64,000 nucleotides of DNA from Aralia elata (Eukaryota; Streptophyta; Magnoliopsida; Apiales; Araliaceae). The translations under genes and the position numbers were made by a program. The stretch's first letter is position 1; every line of letters begins with the position of its first letter. Of this stretch, positions 45,271 through 57,384 are shown piece by piece. The notes below the pieces were generated by a model. It had not been told where the DNA came from. It was given only the letters and a program-made list of their open reading frames with translations, and ran no database searches. The stretch lies in NCBI GenBank assembly GCA_034770075.1, contig CM068377.1, forward strand, positions 59,018,275 to 59,082,274, given 5' to 3'.

Positions 45271-45807
45271 GTAGCCTAAACTAAAAACTTCTTGCTTCAC
45301 AAGTCTATTTCTTCTCACAATATGGTGCGATGAGGACCTGATGTTGCAATTGTATTTGGCCCTGAATTTATAGTTGAAGTGGAAAAGTTAGAAATTGACT
45401 TGTAAAAGGAAAGAAGAAAATAGAATCACAATTGAATTAAACTATGCTGGATTCCTTTCCAAATAAGAATACAAATTGTGCGCTAGATTTCGCTCAGGCG
45501 CCGCGGCGCTCAATGTAAGAGTCGCGGCTCGTGACTGACGGCCGCGGCGCGCAATTATGGAAGCTGCGGCGCGCATCCCCTGTTCAGCTGCTCCATTTTT
45601 CCTTCTCGTTTCTCCTTGCTTATTCTATTGCTTGGAGTTATAATCCTACAAAACTTATGAAAAATTACTTAAACTAAAATATATATTTATATATATATAT
45701 ATATTTAATAAACTAATAAAAGAATAAATTACTTATAACATAAAAATTATTGGGTTGCCTCCCAATTAGCGCTTAATTTATAGTCTCAGCCCGACTACTT
45801 TCCTTCG
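45271..45807 (-). other. Spacer between integrase and third ORF, with GC-rich repeats and post-pol motif
   Basis: Just after the pol stop lies the motif GTCGGGCT...GCGCTTAATTGGGAGGCAACCCA (minus strand, 45795-45750), which also follows the gag-like ORF in every array unit. An AT microsatellite lies at about 45680-45710. Three GC-rich copies of a GCCGCGGCGC-like motif sit at about 45497-45577. A TTTTGTAGG reading at about 45645-45653 could be a splice acceptor for the third ORF. Confidence 0.6.
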
Positions 45808-46960
45808 TTAATCTGGATCAGCTAATGAAATGGAGATCCTTTGTCGATCGATATCTCCTCCGTAGTAGTGTTTAAGGCGCTGTCCGTTAACCATAAATGA
45901 TCTATCATATTGGAATGGTGTTACTTCTACCGCTCCATGTGAAAATACTTTCTGGGTGATAAATGGTCCCGACCATCTGGATTTCAGCTTTCCTGAAAAC
46001 AGTCTAAGCCGTGAATTGAATAAGAGAACTGCTTGGCCTGGCTCGAACTTCCTCTCAATTATTTTCTTGTCGTGCAAACGTTTTATCTTTTTTTTATAGA
46101 GCTTTGCATTCTCATAAGCATGAAGACGAAATTCATCCATCTCATTTAACTGTAACAATCTCTTTTCTCCTGCTACATGTAAATCAAAATTTAATTTTTT
46201 ATGGCCCAATATGCTTTATGCTCTAACTCCACTGGTAGATGGCATGCCTTTCCGAATACCAATCGTTATGGTGACATCCCGATTGGAGTTCTATATGTTA
46301 TCCTATATACCCATAAAGCATCATCAAGTTTCAAAGACCAATATTTCCTGTTTGGATTAACAATCTTTTCCAAGATCCTTTTTACTCTCTGTTTGAAATC
46401 TCGGCTTGCCCGTTTGTTTGTGGACGATAAGTCGTAGCCACTTTGTGAGATACCCCATACCGAGCAAGAAGAGCAGTAAACGGTTTATTACAGAAATGCG
46501 TACCTTCATCGCTGATAATTGCCCGTGGTGTACCAAATCTTGTAAAGATATTTTTTCGGAGAAAGTTCAGCACAACCTCTGCATCATTTGTTGGTAATGC
46601 AGTAGCTTCAACCCATCTGGACACATAATCCACAGCTAATAATATGTATTGCTTGTTCAGAGATACTGGAAACGGGCCCATAAAATTAATCCCCCACACA
46701 TCAAATACTTCTACCTCGAGTATGGTGTTCATTGGCATTTCGTGGCGCTTAGAAATATTTCCAGCACGCTGGCAACTGTCACACTTTGCCACAAAACTAT
46801 GTGCATCCTTGAAGAGAGTGGGCCAGTAAAATCCTGACTAAAGTATCTTTGCAGCAGTTCGTTCACCCCCATAGTGACCTCTATAAACTGACGAGTGGCA
46901 CTTGTGTAAAATGTCTTCAGTTTCTTCTCGTGGAATACACCTTCTCAACATTTGATCTGG
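45808..46960 (-). pseudogene. Integrase of the Athila-like element, broken
   Basis: Zinc-binding region with H...H (HKCHSSVYRGHYGG) and CDSC; an in-frame TAG near 46837 separates it from the core (46792-46382). In the core the first catalytic aspartate is replaced by asparagine (GINFMGPF, codon at 46687-46685); the second Asp (IISDEG) and the Glu (NGQAE) are kept. A frameshift near 46400 separates the core from the C-terminal region (46209-45808; FEPGQAVLLFNSRL...SRWSGPF), which ends ADPD. Confidence 0.85.
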
Positions 46961-47172
46961 GCATTCTTTAAATAGGTAGGGTTCATCCCATACATAGTTT
47001 TTTACATCATGTAAAAACTTCTTGCACTGCTGATAACTCAAATTTGGGGGAATCACATGGCTAACGATGTAATTAACATAGTATGCATACCATGGTATTT
47101 CGTTTGTTACTACAAACAATTGTTCATCAGGAAATGACTCATTAATCTCAGTATCTTCCCCACTTTGAGATT

Positions 47173-49030
47173 CCGGATGTTCAAGTCTAGAAAGATGATC
47201 TGTAACTTGATTTTCTGTACCTTTTCTATCTTGAATCTCTAGATCGAACTCTTGAAGCAAGAGAACCCACCTTATCAACCGTGGTTTGGCATCTTTCTTT
47301 GCGACCAAATATTTGATAGATGCATGATCAGTGAATGCAATTACTTTTGTTCCCATTATGTAAGCTCTGAACTTATCGAATGTATACACAATTGCCAGTA
47401 GCTCCTTTTCCGTGGTCGTATAATTTAATTGTGCACCTGTCAATGTTTTACTTGCATAGTAGATGGACTGAAACATCTTCTCTTTTCTTTGTCCCAATAC
47501 TACGCCAATTGGGTAGTCACTGGCGTCACACATTAATTCAAATGGTTTAGTCCAATCCGGTGCAACAATCACTGGGTTGGAAATTAACTTCTGCTTTAAC
47601 AACTCGAATGTTTCAAGATAGTCCTTATCAAAGTAAAAAGGTACATCTTTCTCTAAAAGACTAAACAATGGTTTAGAAAGTTTGGAGAAGTCCTTGATAA
47701 AGCGCCAATAAAATCCCGCATGCCCAAGAAAGCTTCTTATTCCTTTAACAGATGTTGGTGGTGGAAGGTTCTCTATAGTCTCAATCTTTGCCCTGTCTAC
47801 CTCAAAGTCCTTTAGCTGAAACTTTGTGGCCCAAAATTATTCCTTCTCTCACCATAAAATGGCATTTCTCCCAATTAAGCACCAAATTCGTCTCCACACA
47901 TTGCTTCAAAGTCAATGTCAAATTGTCTAGGCAAAGATCAAAACTATCTCCAAAACAGAGAAGTCATCCATGAACACCTCTAAGTTTCATTCAATTAAGC
48001 CAGAAAAAATAGCCGTCATACATCTTTGAAATGAGGCCGGTGCATTGCAGAGACCAAAAGACATCCTTCTGAACACAAAAGTTCCATATGGGCATGTAAA
48101 AGTGGTCTTTTCTTGATCTTCTAGAGTAATAGCAAATTGGTTGTATCCTGAATATCCATCTAGAAGGCAATAGAATTGGCGTCCAACCAATCTATCTAAC
48201 ATCTGATTAATAAACGGCAAGGGAAAATGATCTTTGTGAGTTGCCTTGTTCAACATTCTATAATCAATGCAAACTCGCCACCCGGTGACTGTTCTTGTAG
48301 GAATAAGTTCATTGTTCTCATTTGTGACTACTGTCATTCCTCCTTTCTTTGGTACACAATGAACTAGACTTACCCACGAACTATCAGATATTGGATAAAT
48401 AATGCCAACGTCTAACCAATTAATAATCTCCTTTTTCACCACCTCCTTCATAATAGGATTCAGTCGACATTGCTGCTCGATAACTCGCTTCGCTTCATCC
48501 TCTATTAAAAATTTGTGCATACAAAATGAGGGGTTGATTCCCTTAATATCTGCTAATGTCCAACCAATTGCTGACTTGTATTCGCACAATACTCGCAAAA
48601 GCTTTTCTTCCTGAAATTGATTAAGTAAAGCAGATATAATAACAGCCAAAGTGCTAGAATCCCCTAAATACGTATACTGTAAATGCTTATGTAAAGCCTT
48701 TAATTCCAATTTAGGTGGTTCCTCTAAAGATGGTTTTGCACGTGATGAAGAGTCTCTTGAATTATTCAAAGCTTCATACTGTTGAATGTAACTAACAAAC
48801 TCTGGAGCTGAATCTAATATCTCCAAGTATTCTTGAGACTCCCAAGATTCTGAAACTGTCGGGCTTACCAATGCTGATTCAATTAAGTCTGGAAGATATG
48901 TTTCTAAGAATACCTCATTCACTGCTTCTATGATTAGATCAACTCGAAAACATTCTTCCTCTTCTTTCAGAAACTTCATAGACTTTAAAACACTAAATAT
49001 AACCCTTTGATCTTGAACCCGCATGGTCAA
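47173..49030 (-). pseudogene. Reverse transcriptase and RNase H of the Athila-like element, broken
   Basis: RT fingers and palm at 49030-47987 (VPKKGGM, VCIDYR, FGLCNAP). The catalytic FMDD box is legible at about 47974-47963, but a stop and frameshift surround it. The connection and RNase H resume at 47668 with DASDYPIG, TEKELLA, FTDHAS and DHLSR, all expected acidic residues present. Between 47960 and 47670 the reading is split over frames. Confidence 0.87.
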
Positions 49031-49258
49031 CTCACCTTTCTACACATCAATCAACGTTCTTCCTGTTGCTAAGAAGGGCATTCCAAGTATAATTGGTATT
49101 TCTTTGTCTTCCTCAAAATCCAGAATTATAAAATCTGCCGGAAAGATGAACTTATTAACCTTCACTAAAATATCTTCAACAATACCTCTTGGATATGTCA
49201 CAGATCTATCTGCAAGCTATAAAGTTATGTTTGTCGGCTTTCGTGCCTTCAGTCCTAA

Positions 49259-49702
49259 TTAAGTATAAATAGAAAGTGGCATCAAATTGATGCTGGCTCC
49301 CAAATCACATAATGCTCTCCATGAAAATTGATTACCGATCGTACACGGGATAGTGAAACTCCCTGGATCCTTCAGCTTTGGTGGTAACTTTTTCTGTAAG
49401 ATTGCACTGTAATCTTCAGTCAATGCCACAATTTCAAAATCACCTAATCTCTTTTTCTTGGATAAAATGTCTTTCATGAATTTTGCGTAGCTTGGCATTT
49501 GCTCTAAAGCTTCTGCAAATGGTATGTTGATGTAGAGCTTTTTGAATACCTCAAGAAACTTTGCAAACTGATTATTCACTTTTTGCTTTTGCAATCTCTG
49601 CAGAAAAGGGACTGGAGGCACAAATTGCACATGTTTTCCTAATTCTTCTTTGACTTGTGGATTATTCCTTCTTTTCTTGCTTCTTTTCCTCGTTGATGTC
49701 AC
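49259..49702 (-). pseudogene. Protease region of the Athila-like element
   Basis: The frame ends with CTIGNQ...CDLGASINLMP, the active-site region of retropepsins in Athila-type elements (D-L/S-G-A-S). The frame stops soon after, at 49259. The sequence between 49258 and 49031 continues the protease in other frames. Confidence 0.75.
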
Positions 49703-50902
49703 CCACTGCTAATTCTTCATCCATACATACATCATCAATTACATTCTTGCTATCCGTCCTTGGTAATTCTTTATCACTTTGTAAAATAACATTATAATTT
49801 TCATTATGGTTGTGCACTTCCTTTATTGCATTACTTGAAAATTTCTGAATTTGGCTATTGATGTTGGTAGCAAAATATTCAAATAATTTTTCCATTTTAG
49901 CAATTCTTGCATTATTTTTCAGCTGCTATTTTGACAACAAATCCTCCATCATTACCTTCTGTTCTTGCTGAGAAGCTTGTTGCTCTTGATCTTGCTTCTT
50001 CTGAATATTATCGTCGGCATTGAGATTTTGATTATTTTGATAATTGGATCCTTTAACAACCTGCACTAACTCGATCTTAATTGCGCATTGACTCCTTGCA
50101 TGATTTCCCACACAAATATTACATTCCAACGTATCCCTCTGATTTCCTTACTAAAGCCGCCACTTGCTCTACCAATACCGAAATTACATCTTTCTGATTT
50201 ACTGCCATAGTTCCAATTCGCATATTTCTTGTTACGGACCATTGATAATTATTGTTTGCCATGATCTCCAACAATTCATATGCCTCATCACAATTTTTCT
50301 CCATTAAAGACCCACCTGCGGCTTCATCGATATTAGATCGCATTGTAACATTCAAACCCTTGTAAAAAGTCTGAATCTGCAACCACATAGGAATGCCATG
50401 ATATAGACATTTCCTAAATAATTCCTTAAACCTCTCCCAAGCTTCATATAGAGATTCTGAGTCTTCTTGAGCAAATGATGTAATATCTTATTCTCAATCT
50501 TACAATTTTAGCTTGCGGAAAAAACTTAGCCAAGAATTTTTGTACAAGATCACTCCATGTAGATATCGAGCCTGCTGGTAGCGAATGTAACCAACTTTTT
50601 GCCTTACCACGAAGTGTGAAAGGCAAAAGTCACAATCTAAGTGCATCCTCAGAAACTCCTTCATATTTACATGTATCACAGATTTCAGAAAAATTAATCA
50701 AATGCTCATTCGTATCATCATTAAGGTACCCTCCAAATTGTACCGAACTTTGAATCATCTGTATCATGCTTGGTTGAATTTCAAAACTACTAGCTTGTAT
50801 TGCAGGTCTTCTAATACTGGATTGAACATCCATTACCAACGGTGTAACATACTCCTGCAATGTTTTCTGTTCTTCTGCAACCATATTCTCTAAATTTTGC
50901 AT
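49662..50902 (-). pseudogene. Gag of the Athila-like element, broken
   Basis: The ATG at 50902 lies about 110 bases after the PBS. A retrotransposon Gag domain is recognisable across two stops: FSEICDTCKYEGVSEDALRL, then PFTLRGKAKSWLHSLP, then WSDLVQKFLAKFFP. DEAYELLEIMANNNYQW and a CX2CX3HX4C knuckle (CNIC...H...C, near 50.12 kb) follow. Breaks include an in-frame TGA at about 50629 and shifts near 50444 and 50120. The knuckle spacing equals that in the array's gag-like ORF. Confidence 0.82.
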
Positions 50903-51012
50903 TTTGAAACAATAACGAGAGTGCCTGCAAAAGAATAAAAATTTGTGTTTAAATTAGAATCAGATTAATTGTAATTGATATTGAAAATAAGAAAATTAAT
51001 TACTAGAATTAT

Positions 51013-51030
51013 TCCCTGGCAACGGTGCCA
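51013..51030 (-). other. Primer binding site of the Athila-like element
   Basis: On the minus strand TGGCACCGTTGCCAGGGA, six bases after the LTR end. It differs from the tRNA-Asp type site of the array by two G-to-A changes, each at a former CpG. Confidence 0.75.
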
Positions 51031-51036
51031 AAAACT

Positions 51037-52343
51037 TGATAGGCTAAATCTATACTAGTAATTTTACGTGCAAGTATACACGGTCAATCAAGTAATAAAG
51101 TGAAAGTAGAGTTGTCGATCCCACGAGGAATAATCTAATAAACCAATAAATATTCCCAATAACTAACTTTTAATTAATTGAATTCTATTTAAACAAGAAA
51201 TAAGTTTTTCGTAATCACTAATAGTTAAACTAATAAGAGAAAGAAGTATGAATAATATAACAGAAATGAAATTATCAAGATTACAATTTCCCCCGATGAT
51301 GTTTCCTATTATACCACCCCCTATTTAACCAATCAAACGTCACAGATTGCTAACTAAGAATTCATAAGTATTTATCTAACTTATTCCAAGATTAGATAAG
51401 TGTCATCATTCTTAACTAGAACACTATATTTCTATGTGAATAATCAACAATGATGCTATAGATACCAATTCTTAACAAGTTCATGTGACACTTGGGTATA
51501 TTTCTATCCCTTATGCAAATTGAATAATAATTCTTAACATAAATTAATCCAACACATGTATCATATTCCACATCTCGTCTAGAATCAACGTTTCCATCTC
51601 ATCTAGATCAACAGATTAATTGTTGGCCAAACAACTATTGAGTGAAAACTAAAATATAATAAACAATCTTGCAAATATCTGATAGAAGTTAAATAGTCAA
51701 TAGATTAATAAAAACCAATCATCGGGTTCCATTGTAATCTTGAAAGTGGAATTTAGTTCATGAATAAAGAAATGAACAACATCTCATCAATAATAGTCAT
51801 TATAAACACAAGAGTTTAAAAGAAAGATAAAGAAAGAAATCTGATGGACAGCTCCAGTTATAGTTCTTCAGATCTTGATCTTCAATCCTCTTCTCCCTTC
51901 CCTTAGATGGAATTGATTCATAAGTGTTTTTTTCATTTTTACGTAAAATTGTCTCCTTCTCTTCTTCCTCCTTTCCTCCTTGGCATCGCTTCATATATAA
52001 AAGATACAGGAAAAACATAATTTCATCGCACACACGCGCCACACGCGCGTGGAAAAACGCTTCGGGCGCTGCGACCCACAAAACCAGGCAACACAGCCCA
52101 TGATCCGTGTTGCGGCCCACAAAAGTGAGCGTTGCGGCTCTTAATCCCTACATGGTTTTCTTCCTTGCTCGCCCAATTGCTTTAATTGTTGCGATTTTTT
52201 ATCACTTAACTCTTTTATCCCTACAAAATGAATAAAAGTCATAAATTGAGTACAAACTCTATAAAATGACATAAAATACTTAAAAACACACAAATTATTA
52301 AGCCTAAAAGTACCCAGATAATAGGTATAAAACCCACTCATCA
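51037..52343 (-). repeat. 5' LTR of the Athila-like element
   Basis: Minus strand, TGATGAGTGGG... to ...TAGCCTATCA, 1307 bp. Both ends resemble the array LTR: GGGTACTTTTAG near the start, and ATTCCTCGTGGGATCGA, CTTTATTACTTG and GTATACTTGC near the end. A GC-rich patch lies at about 52025-52135, in the same relative part where the array LTR has its GC-rich 17-bp repeats. GCGTC at 52344-52348 is the likely target-duplication copy. Confidence 0.82.
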
Positions 52344-52840
52344 GCGTCTATAGCACAATCCCATCAACATGCATCATCGTCATCAGAGCTTCACTCATAT
52401 CATTTCGCTTGTTAACCGGTATGATCATTTGGTCTTTTAAAACTATAATTTTTTAAGAGTACAACGACCCACATGTAAGGTCTTTCATCTCATTATTTTC
52501 TGTCTTCATTTGCATGTATTAGGGATGGTAGATAATTTAAGTATAGATAGGGAGTTTTTAGGAAAAGGAAAAAAATTATTTGACTTGTTATGAATTGGAT
52601 TAATTCTGATAGGGGTCCATGGAGCAAGATTCATGAATATAATTAGAAGATTAAGACTATTCGACCTTTTAATCAAATACAAAATCCTAGTTCAAAACAC
52701 TATTTGGAGCAAAATTGATCTCATATACATATTTGCACTTCATAATTGCACTAACTCTTAGTTGTGAGATATAAAGTTATGACGACCGTGATTTCAATTA
52801 ATGCAAAGTTAAAAGGTAATTAATAATGACCAATTTAATG
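52344..52840. other. Intergenic or TE-derived sequence, no gene seen
   Basis: AT-rich, with no ORF of note, no LTR boundary and no recognisable motif apart from the possible target duplication at its left end. Confidence 0.5.
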
Positions 52841-53350
52841 TCTCGAATCGTGGCATGGGTTACTCAAGTAATTAAGTCTGAGGGGTGTTACACCTGGTGC
52901 CCTAAAGACATTTGGTTTGGGAGTCACCGGCCTAATGCTCGCTACATGGGTAACCTAGTGCCTAAGAAAATGAACATTCTAAAACAAAAAAATGTTGGAA
53001 TAAAAAGAGACTTGAGCAGATCCGAATCGTGGCTTGGGTTACTCGAGTAATTAAACCTGAGGGATATTTTTACTTCTGGTGCCCTAAAGCAGTCTGGTTT
53101 GAGAGTTACCAGCCCAACGCTTGCTATATGGGTAACTTAAGCTTCAGAAAATGGGTCTTACATGAAGTTGAGCAAGAAGTTTAAGTAAAACCACTTAACT
53201 TGTCTCGAAGTGTGACCTTTGTTACTCGAGCAAATAAACCCAATAGGGTGTCTTTACACCTAGTGCCCTAAAGCCGACTAGTTTGGGAGTCATTGGTCTA
53301 AAACTTGTTAAATGAGTAACTTTGAATAGCTTAAGAAAATGAGATAAGTC
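52841..53350 (+). repeat. Tandem repeat, about 180 bp, three diverged copies
   Basis: Copies start near 52841, 53021 and 53201. Each has CGAATCGTGGC/TCGAAGTGTGAC, GGTTACTC.AG, CACCTGGTGCCCTAAAG-like, GGTTTGGGAGTCACCGGCC-like and GGGTAACCT-like blocks in the same order. The copies differ by many substitutions and small indels, so the repeat is old. Confidence 0.75.
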
Positions 53351-54490
53351 AAGTGGATAAAAAAAAGATAATCAATGAAAAAATGGATAAGAAGAAATAA
53401 GATCATTTGAAGTCATAGAAAATAAATCCCTACTAAGAGCTATATCACACACACATAGTGCACATATCATATGACGTCAATTTTGTGAAGAACGGTGTCT
53501 AGAATGAAGACGTAGTATCTTTGATAAAGGGAGATAGTTCTTTTGAATTTGATCTTGCTCGTGTATAATGATCATGGGTGCTTAAAAGTTTTCTTACAAT
53601 TTCATAACTTGTCAAATAAAAATCATCAAAATAAGCGAAATAACAATAAATAACAACTATTGAAATGAGTATATTCATGACACATCATTTACGGGTTAAA
53701 ACTTGCTTAGATAAGATTCATTTCCTTTAGTGATAAGATAAAAACACCACAAATACGAGCTAAATTGTAGAGCAAATGAGTATTCAATTACGTATACTTT
53801 AACTTTACACTCCTCTTTATCGAGATTGTATTGACTCTTGCACCTAAGTTATCCCCTTAACGGGCCGAATCGTCAAGCTTTTGGTGCGTTTATTATTTGC
53901 TTTGTGTGCAGGATATTACTTACTGTGGGTAACTTGGCAAAGTTAATGAGACGAGTTTCCCATTACAATTATATTTTGTGAGAGAATAATCCTAACAACA
54001 ACCCTTGCAAGGGCTGGGGCATTTTTAGGTTCGTTGAAATTCGAGAGGCCAAGGTCATACCGAGCTTGTCCTTATCAGTAGAGATGGGAGACTCTCAAAA
54101 GAAATTTTAGCAAGGGAAGTAAAAAGACTGAATTCCCTACCCAAGTGAGTCCCTAACTCAAGAACGATCGTCTTGTCGGTAAAATCGTATCATCTGACTA
54201 AGCAGGGGTCATTTCACAACTCTCTCATTAAATTCTTACATATTAATCAATTGTTCATCTGCATTTATTGTTACTGACAGTGTTAACTTACGAAACATTA
54301 GAAACTGATTACATGAGCATGTCAGAGAGAAATAATATAAGTATAAAAGAAAATGTATAGGTAGATATCTAAGTACGTAGACACTCCTCAAAGAAGACAC
54401 AACAACCAATAAGATCATCTACAACATCATATCTATAATCAATGGTGCCCCGATCATCGTGAAAACACCAGCGAAATCCCCATTAATTTT
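53351..54490. other. Non-coding sequence between tandem-repeat blocks
   Basis: No ORF or RNA gene. It holds phrases such as AAGAACGATCGTCTTGTCGG...ATCATCTGACTAAGCAGGGG (about 54160-54207), which resemble untranslated regions of Tat/Ogre-type plant elements as I remember them; I cannot verify this without a search. Confidence 0.35.
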
Positions 54491-54690
54491 GGTTGAGGAA
54501 CTCTCAATACAACTCGATCACGATTTATTCCGATTGAGGAACTCCTGATGTAATTTGATAACGACTTATTCTGGTTGAGGAACTCCAGATACAATTTAAT
54601 GACGACTTATTTCGGTCAAGGAACTTCCGACGCAATTCGACTATGATTTATTCCGGTTAAGAAACTTTCGATGCAACTTGATTCGATGCG
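54491..54690 (+). repeat. Minisatellite, about 41 bp, five copies
   Basis: Unit GGTTGAGGAACTCC.GATACAATTTGATAACGACTTATTC (paraphrased consensus with variable positions), repeated about five times with roughly 15-20 per cent divergence and constant spacing. Confidence 0.85.
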
Positions 54691-54971
54691 AAACACCTGG
54701 TGAATTGTGCCAGGAACGAGATCTTTCAAATAACAGATCGCCTAAGCCTTGGAACTAATGAAGAAAGGTTTCCCTTCATACATGAAATGCCCACGACATA
54801 ACGAAGCCCTCAAACAGATCAACTTTAATGCCCTCCGACAACAAATCAAAAATGTAGTCAATCCCTCCCCAAGATCAACAAGTAAGCGGATGAAAATAAA
54901 TGCGAATATTGTCGATAAACGCAGTGGAAGGATCGTTCACTAAGGTAAGATTCCTCCTCCTCTACTTTAGA

Positions 54972-55190
54972 ATTCTAATTTCTTGTACAACATTTCCATG
55001 TCTTGCTCGCTAAGAGTCTTGCATAACATTTGCATGTCTTGCTCTATAAAAACCTTGCATAACACTCGCACGTCTTGCTAGCTAAGAGCCCTGCATAACA
55101 TTTACATGTCTTGCTCACTAAAAGCCTTGCATAACATTTGCATGTCTTGCTTGCTAAGAGCCTTGCATAACATTTTTACGGCTTGCTCGA
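54972..55190 (+). repeat. Minisatellite, about 36 bp, six copies
   Basis: The unit has two parts: CATGTCTTGCTCGCTAAGAG and then CCTTGCATAACATTTG. Copies vary mainly in the middle (CTCGC, CTCTA, CTAGC, CTCAC, CTTGC). Confidence 0.85.
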
Positions 55191-55815
55191 AGGTTCGGTT
55201 ACCCTCATTTGCATAAATCATTTAGATTTTAATTACGAGTTTACTCGGTTCGGTACGTGTATATATGCATTATTATATATCTTGTTATACATTTGGGTGT
55301 CTACATTTTTGTAAACTCGGGCCTTAAAATGATTTTGATGGCTTTCATGCCCAATAATCGGGTTTAAGGCCCCGTGATAGTGGATTATTATTATTTTGAG
55401 ATGTTTGGAGTTCACTTTGATGGCCTACATGCCCATGGGTGGCTCCAACCCTATTACGATGCTTGATTTTATGCTTCAACACACAGAAAAAATGATTTTC
55501 AAACGACAAACTCGAAAAGATCTTTTAAAATTTAATCAAACCAGGTTATTAGATAAATCTTAGGCTAAAATTGAAAGTAACGAGAGCCTTGATTCCTATT
55601 TAACAAAGGGTTGCAAAAACCTATTTTTGAAATCATAACCCTCTAAAACGATATACGAAATAGAAATAACGTTTTCTAAAACATTACGGATTTCAAACAA
55701 ATATATGTATACGATTATCAAAACGACTTTTCAAAAGAAAACTGTCACGAAACTCAAATTTTAAACCAATCCTTTGTATATAGGTTCAAAGAGATTCAAA
55801 AGTTGCTTTCAAGAT
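55191..55815. other. Non-coding sequence between minisatellites
   Basis: AT-rich, without recognisable gene or repeat boundary. Confidence 0.4.
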
Positions 55816-56215
55816 AATGTACGACTTGACCTTAGGAGACGACCCCTAGGTTACATATGACGATTTGACCTTAGGAGATGACCCCTATGTTATCATAATT
55901 GACGACTTGACCTTAGGAGACGACCCCTAAGTTATTATATTTGATGACTTGACCTTAAGAGACGACCCCTAGGTTACTACATATGACGACTTGACCTTAA
56001 GAGACAAGCCCTAGATCACTACATTTAACGATTTGACCTTAGAAGATGATCCCTAAGCTAGACTTGGCGACTTGACTTTGAGAGACGATACCCTAGATTT
56101 CACCATGACTTAGATAGTATAGGAGATGATACCTTATATTTTTCTATTTTACAATTCGACTCAATTCTAGGAGACGATACCCTAGATATCCCCAACGACA
56201 CGACTCATATAGGCA
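55816..56215 (+). repeat. Minisatellite, about 53 bp, seven to eight copies
   Basis: The core GACTTGACCTTAGGAGACGA, then CCCCTAGGTTA, recurs every 50-57 bases. The right-hand copies are shortened and diverged (GAGACGATACCCTAGAT). Confidence 0.85.
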
Positions 56216-56640
56216 CATAACACAACTACACACCCCACATTTTTCAAGGTAATTTATTTAAACTTTTATGAAAAAATATTAAGAAAGTGGTAACCGTATT
56301 TCACGAAAGTCGAGGGGTGCCTAACACCTTTTCCTCGCTTAAGCAAGCCCCTGAACTCTATGAATATCAGTTGCGGACAAATTTTATAGAGTCACATATG
56401 GGCCACCTCGATTATCAAAACTTCAAAATCCGGATGAGTTGGTACATCCATTTAATCCTTTACCAACTGGTGACTTTGTCTAATTGGCTCATAAAATAAA
56501 ATAAAATTTTCAAAACCCGTCGACATTATGTCAATTTTTTTCCAAAAAATCACCATTAAATCCATGATCCAACATAACGAAAAAACAAAAAAATCTCAGC
56601 ATCAATATTACAAATATAATTGTTAAATAATATTGTATAG
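56216..56640 (+). other. Possible LTR remnant of a Tat/Ogre-type element
   Basis: The phrase GAGGGGTGCCTAACACCTT near 56312 and the CCCCTGAACTC that follows recall a segment shared by Ogre-type LTRs in legumes and other dicots. No LTR terminus or PBS is visible. The boundary with the Sirevirus LTR on the right is unresolved. Confidence 0.3.
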
Positions 56641-57148
56641 ATCTTTGTCCTTATCGCAAACACTTGAGAGAATTATCCTTAAGAGTTGATTGTTTAAGGT
56701 TTATGACCCTTGTCATAACCTACCATTTCTTATCAGACGACTGAACTCTACGATTTTTACTTTAGTAGAGTGAATTCGTAGAGTGATTCTCCTAATAATA
56801 GAGTGACTTACTCTATTATCTTTACTTTACGAATTTGAATGGCTCTGCGATTCCAGCTCTACGAGCAGACTGGTACTCTACGAATCTTAACTACCTTAAA
56901 TTCGCCTTGGGATCTTTGAGTAGTTCTTCCCTTAGCTCTACGATCGTCTTCTTACTGATTATAACTTACCTATTACAAGGATTTGCTCTACGATTTGGAT
57001 CAACCTAACAAGTTTGAACCCTAAACTAAGTCATTTTACATAAAACTCCTTTTCTAAGGAGTTTACAAAATCTACTTGTTTACAAATATACCTTGAGTTT
57101 AATTCATCATCAAATCAAATGAATCAATCATAAATGTAAGTCCTAACA
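56640..57148 (-). repeat. Partial LTR of the minus-strand Sirevirus
   Basis: Minus strand, beginning TGTTAGGACTT after a GAGGGGGAGAT polypurine tract (about 57160-57149). It shares CAAACTTGTTAGGTTGATC and six TCGTAGAG/CTCTACGA motifs with the LTR at 40575-43449. The CCCCCC-containing LTR end is not found, so it is truncated; the left limit given is approximate. Confidence 0.65.
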
Positions 57149-57384
57149 ATCTCCCCCTCTTCGATGATGACAAAACAAGTAGTTTAATTTCAATCATCAA
57201 TTCTAAATGTAAGACAATACAAGAAAATTAAACATGCCTTAGTGTACAGTGAACAACTATATTGTATAGGAAAAGGAATGAATTTTATTGATAATGATTG
57301 AAGAATTACAATGATAATTATAAGTATTAGATTTACAAGTATCAAAACAAGGAAAGAAAACAAAAGATTTACAAGTATTAGATT

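Larger units (their letters stand above)
43450..52343 (-). mobile_element. Athila-like Ty3/gypsy element, decayed, 3' LTR missing
   Basis: On the minus strand, from right to left: 5' LTR (52343-51037), PBS (51030-51013), gag (50902-49662), protease (49702-49259), RT and RNase H (49030-47173), integrase (46960-45808), GC-rich spacer, third ORF (about 45270-44161) and 3' UTR to 43450. The order and RT motifs (CIDYRMLNKAT, DGYSGYNQ, RMSFGLCNAP) match Athila-type elements. The 3' polypurine tract and 3' LTR are absent because the Sirevirus LTR abuts at 43449. Confidence 0.88.

Noticed and set aside
52826..53050. Short ORF of 74 codons within the 180-bp repeat
   Set aside because: It spans a repeat boundary, is not kept in the other copies and has no domain.
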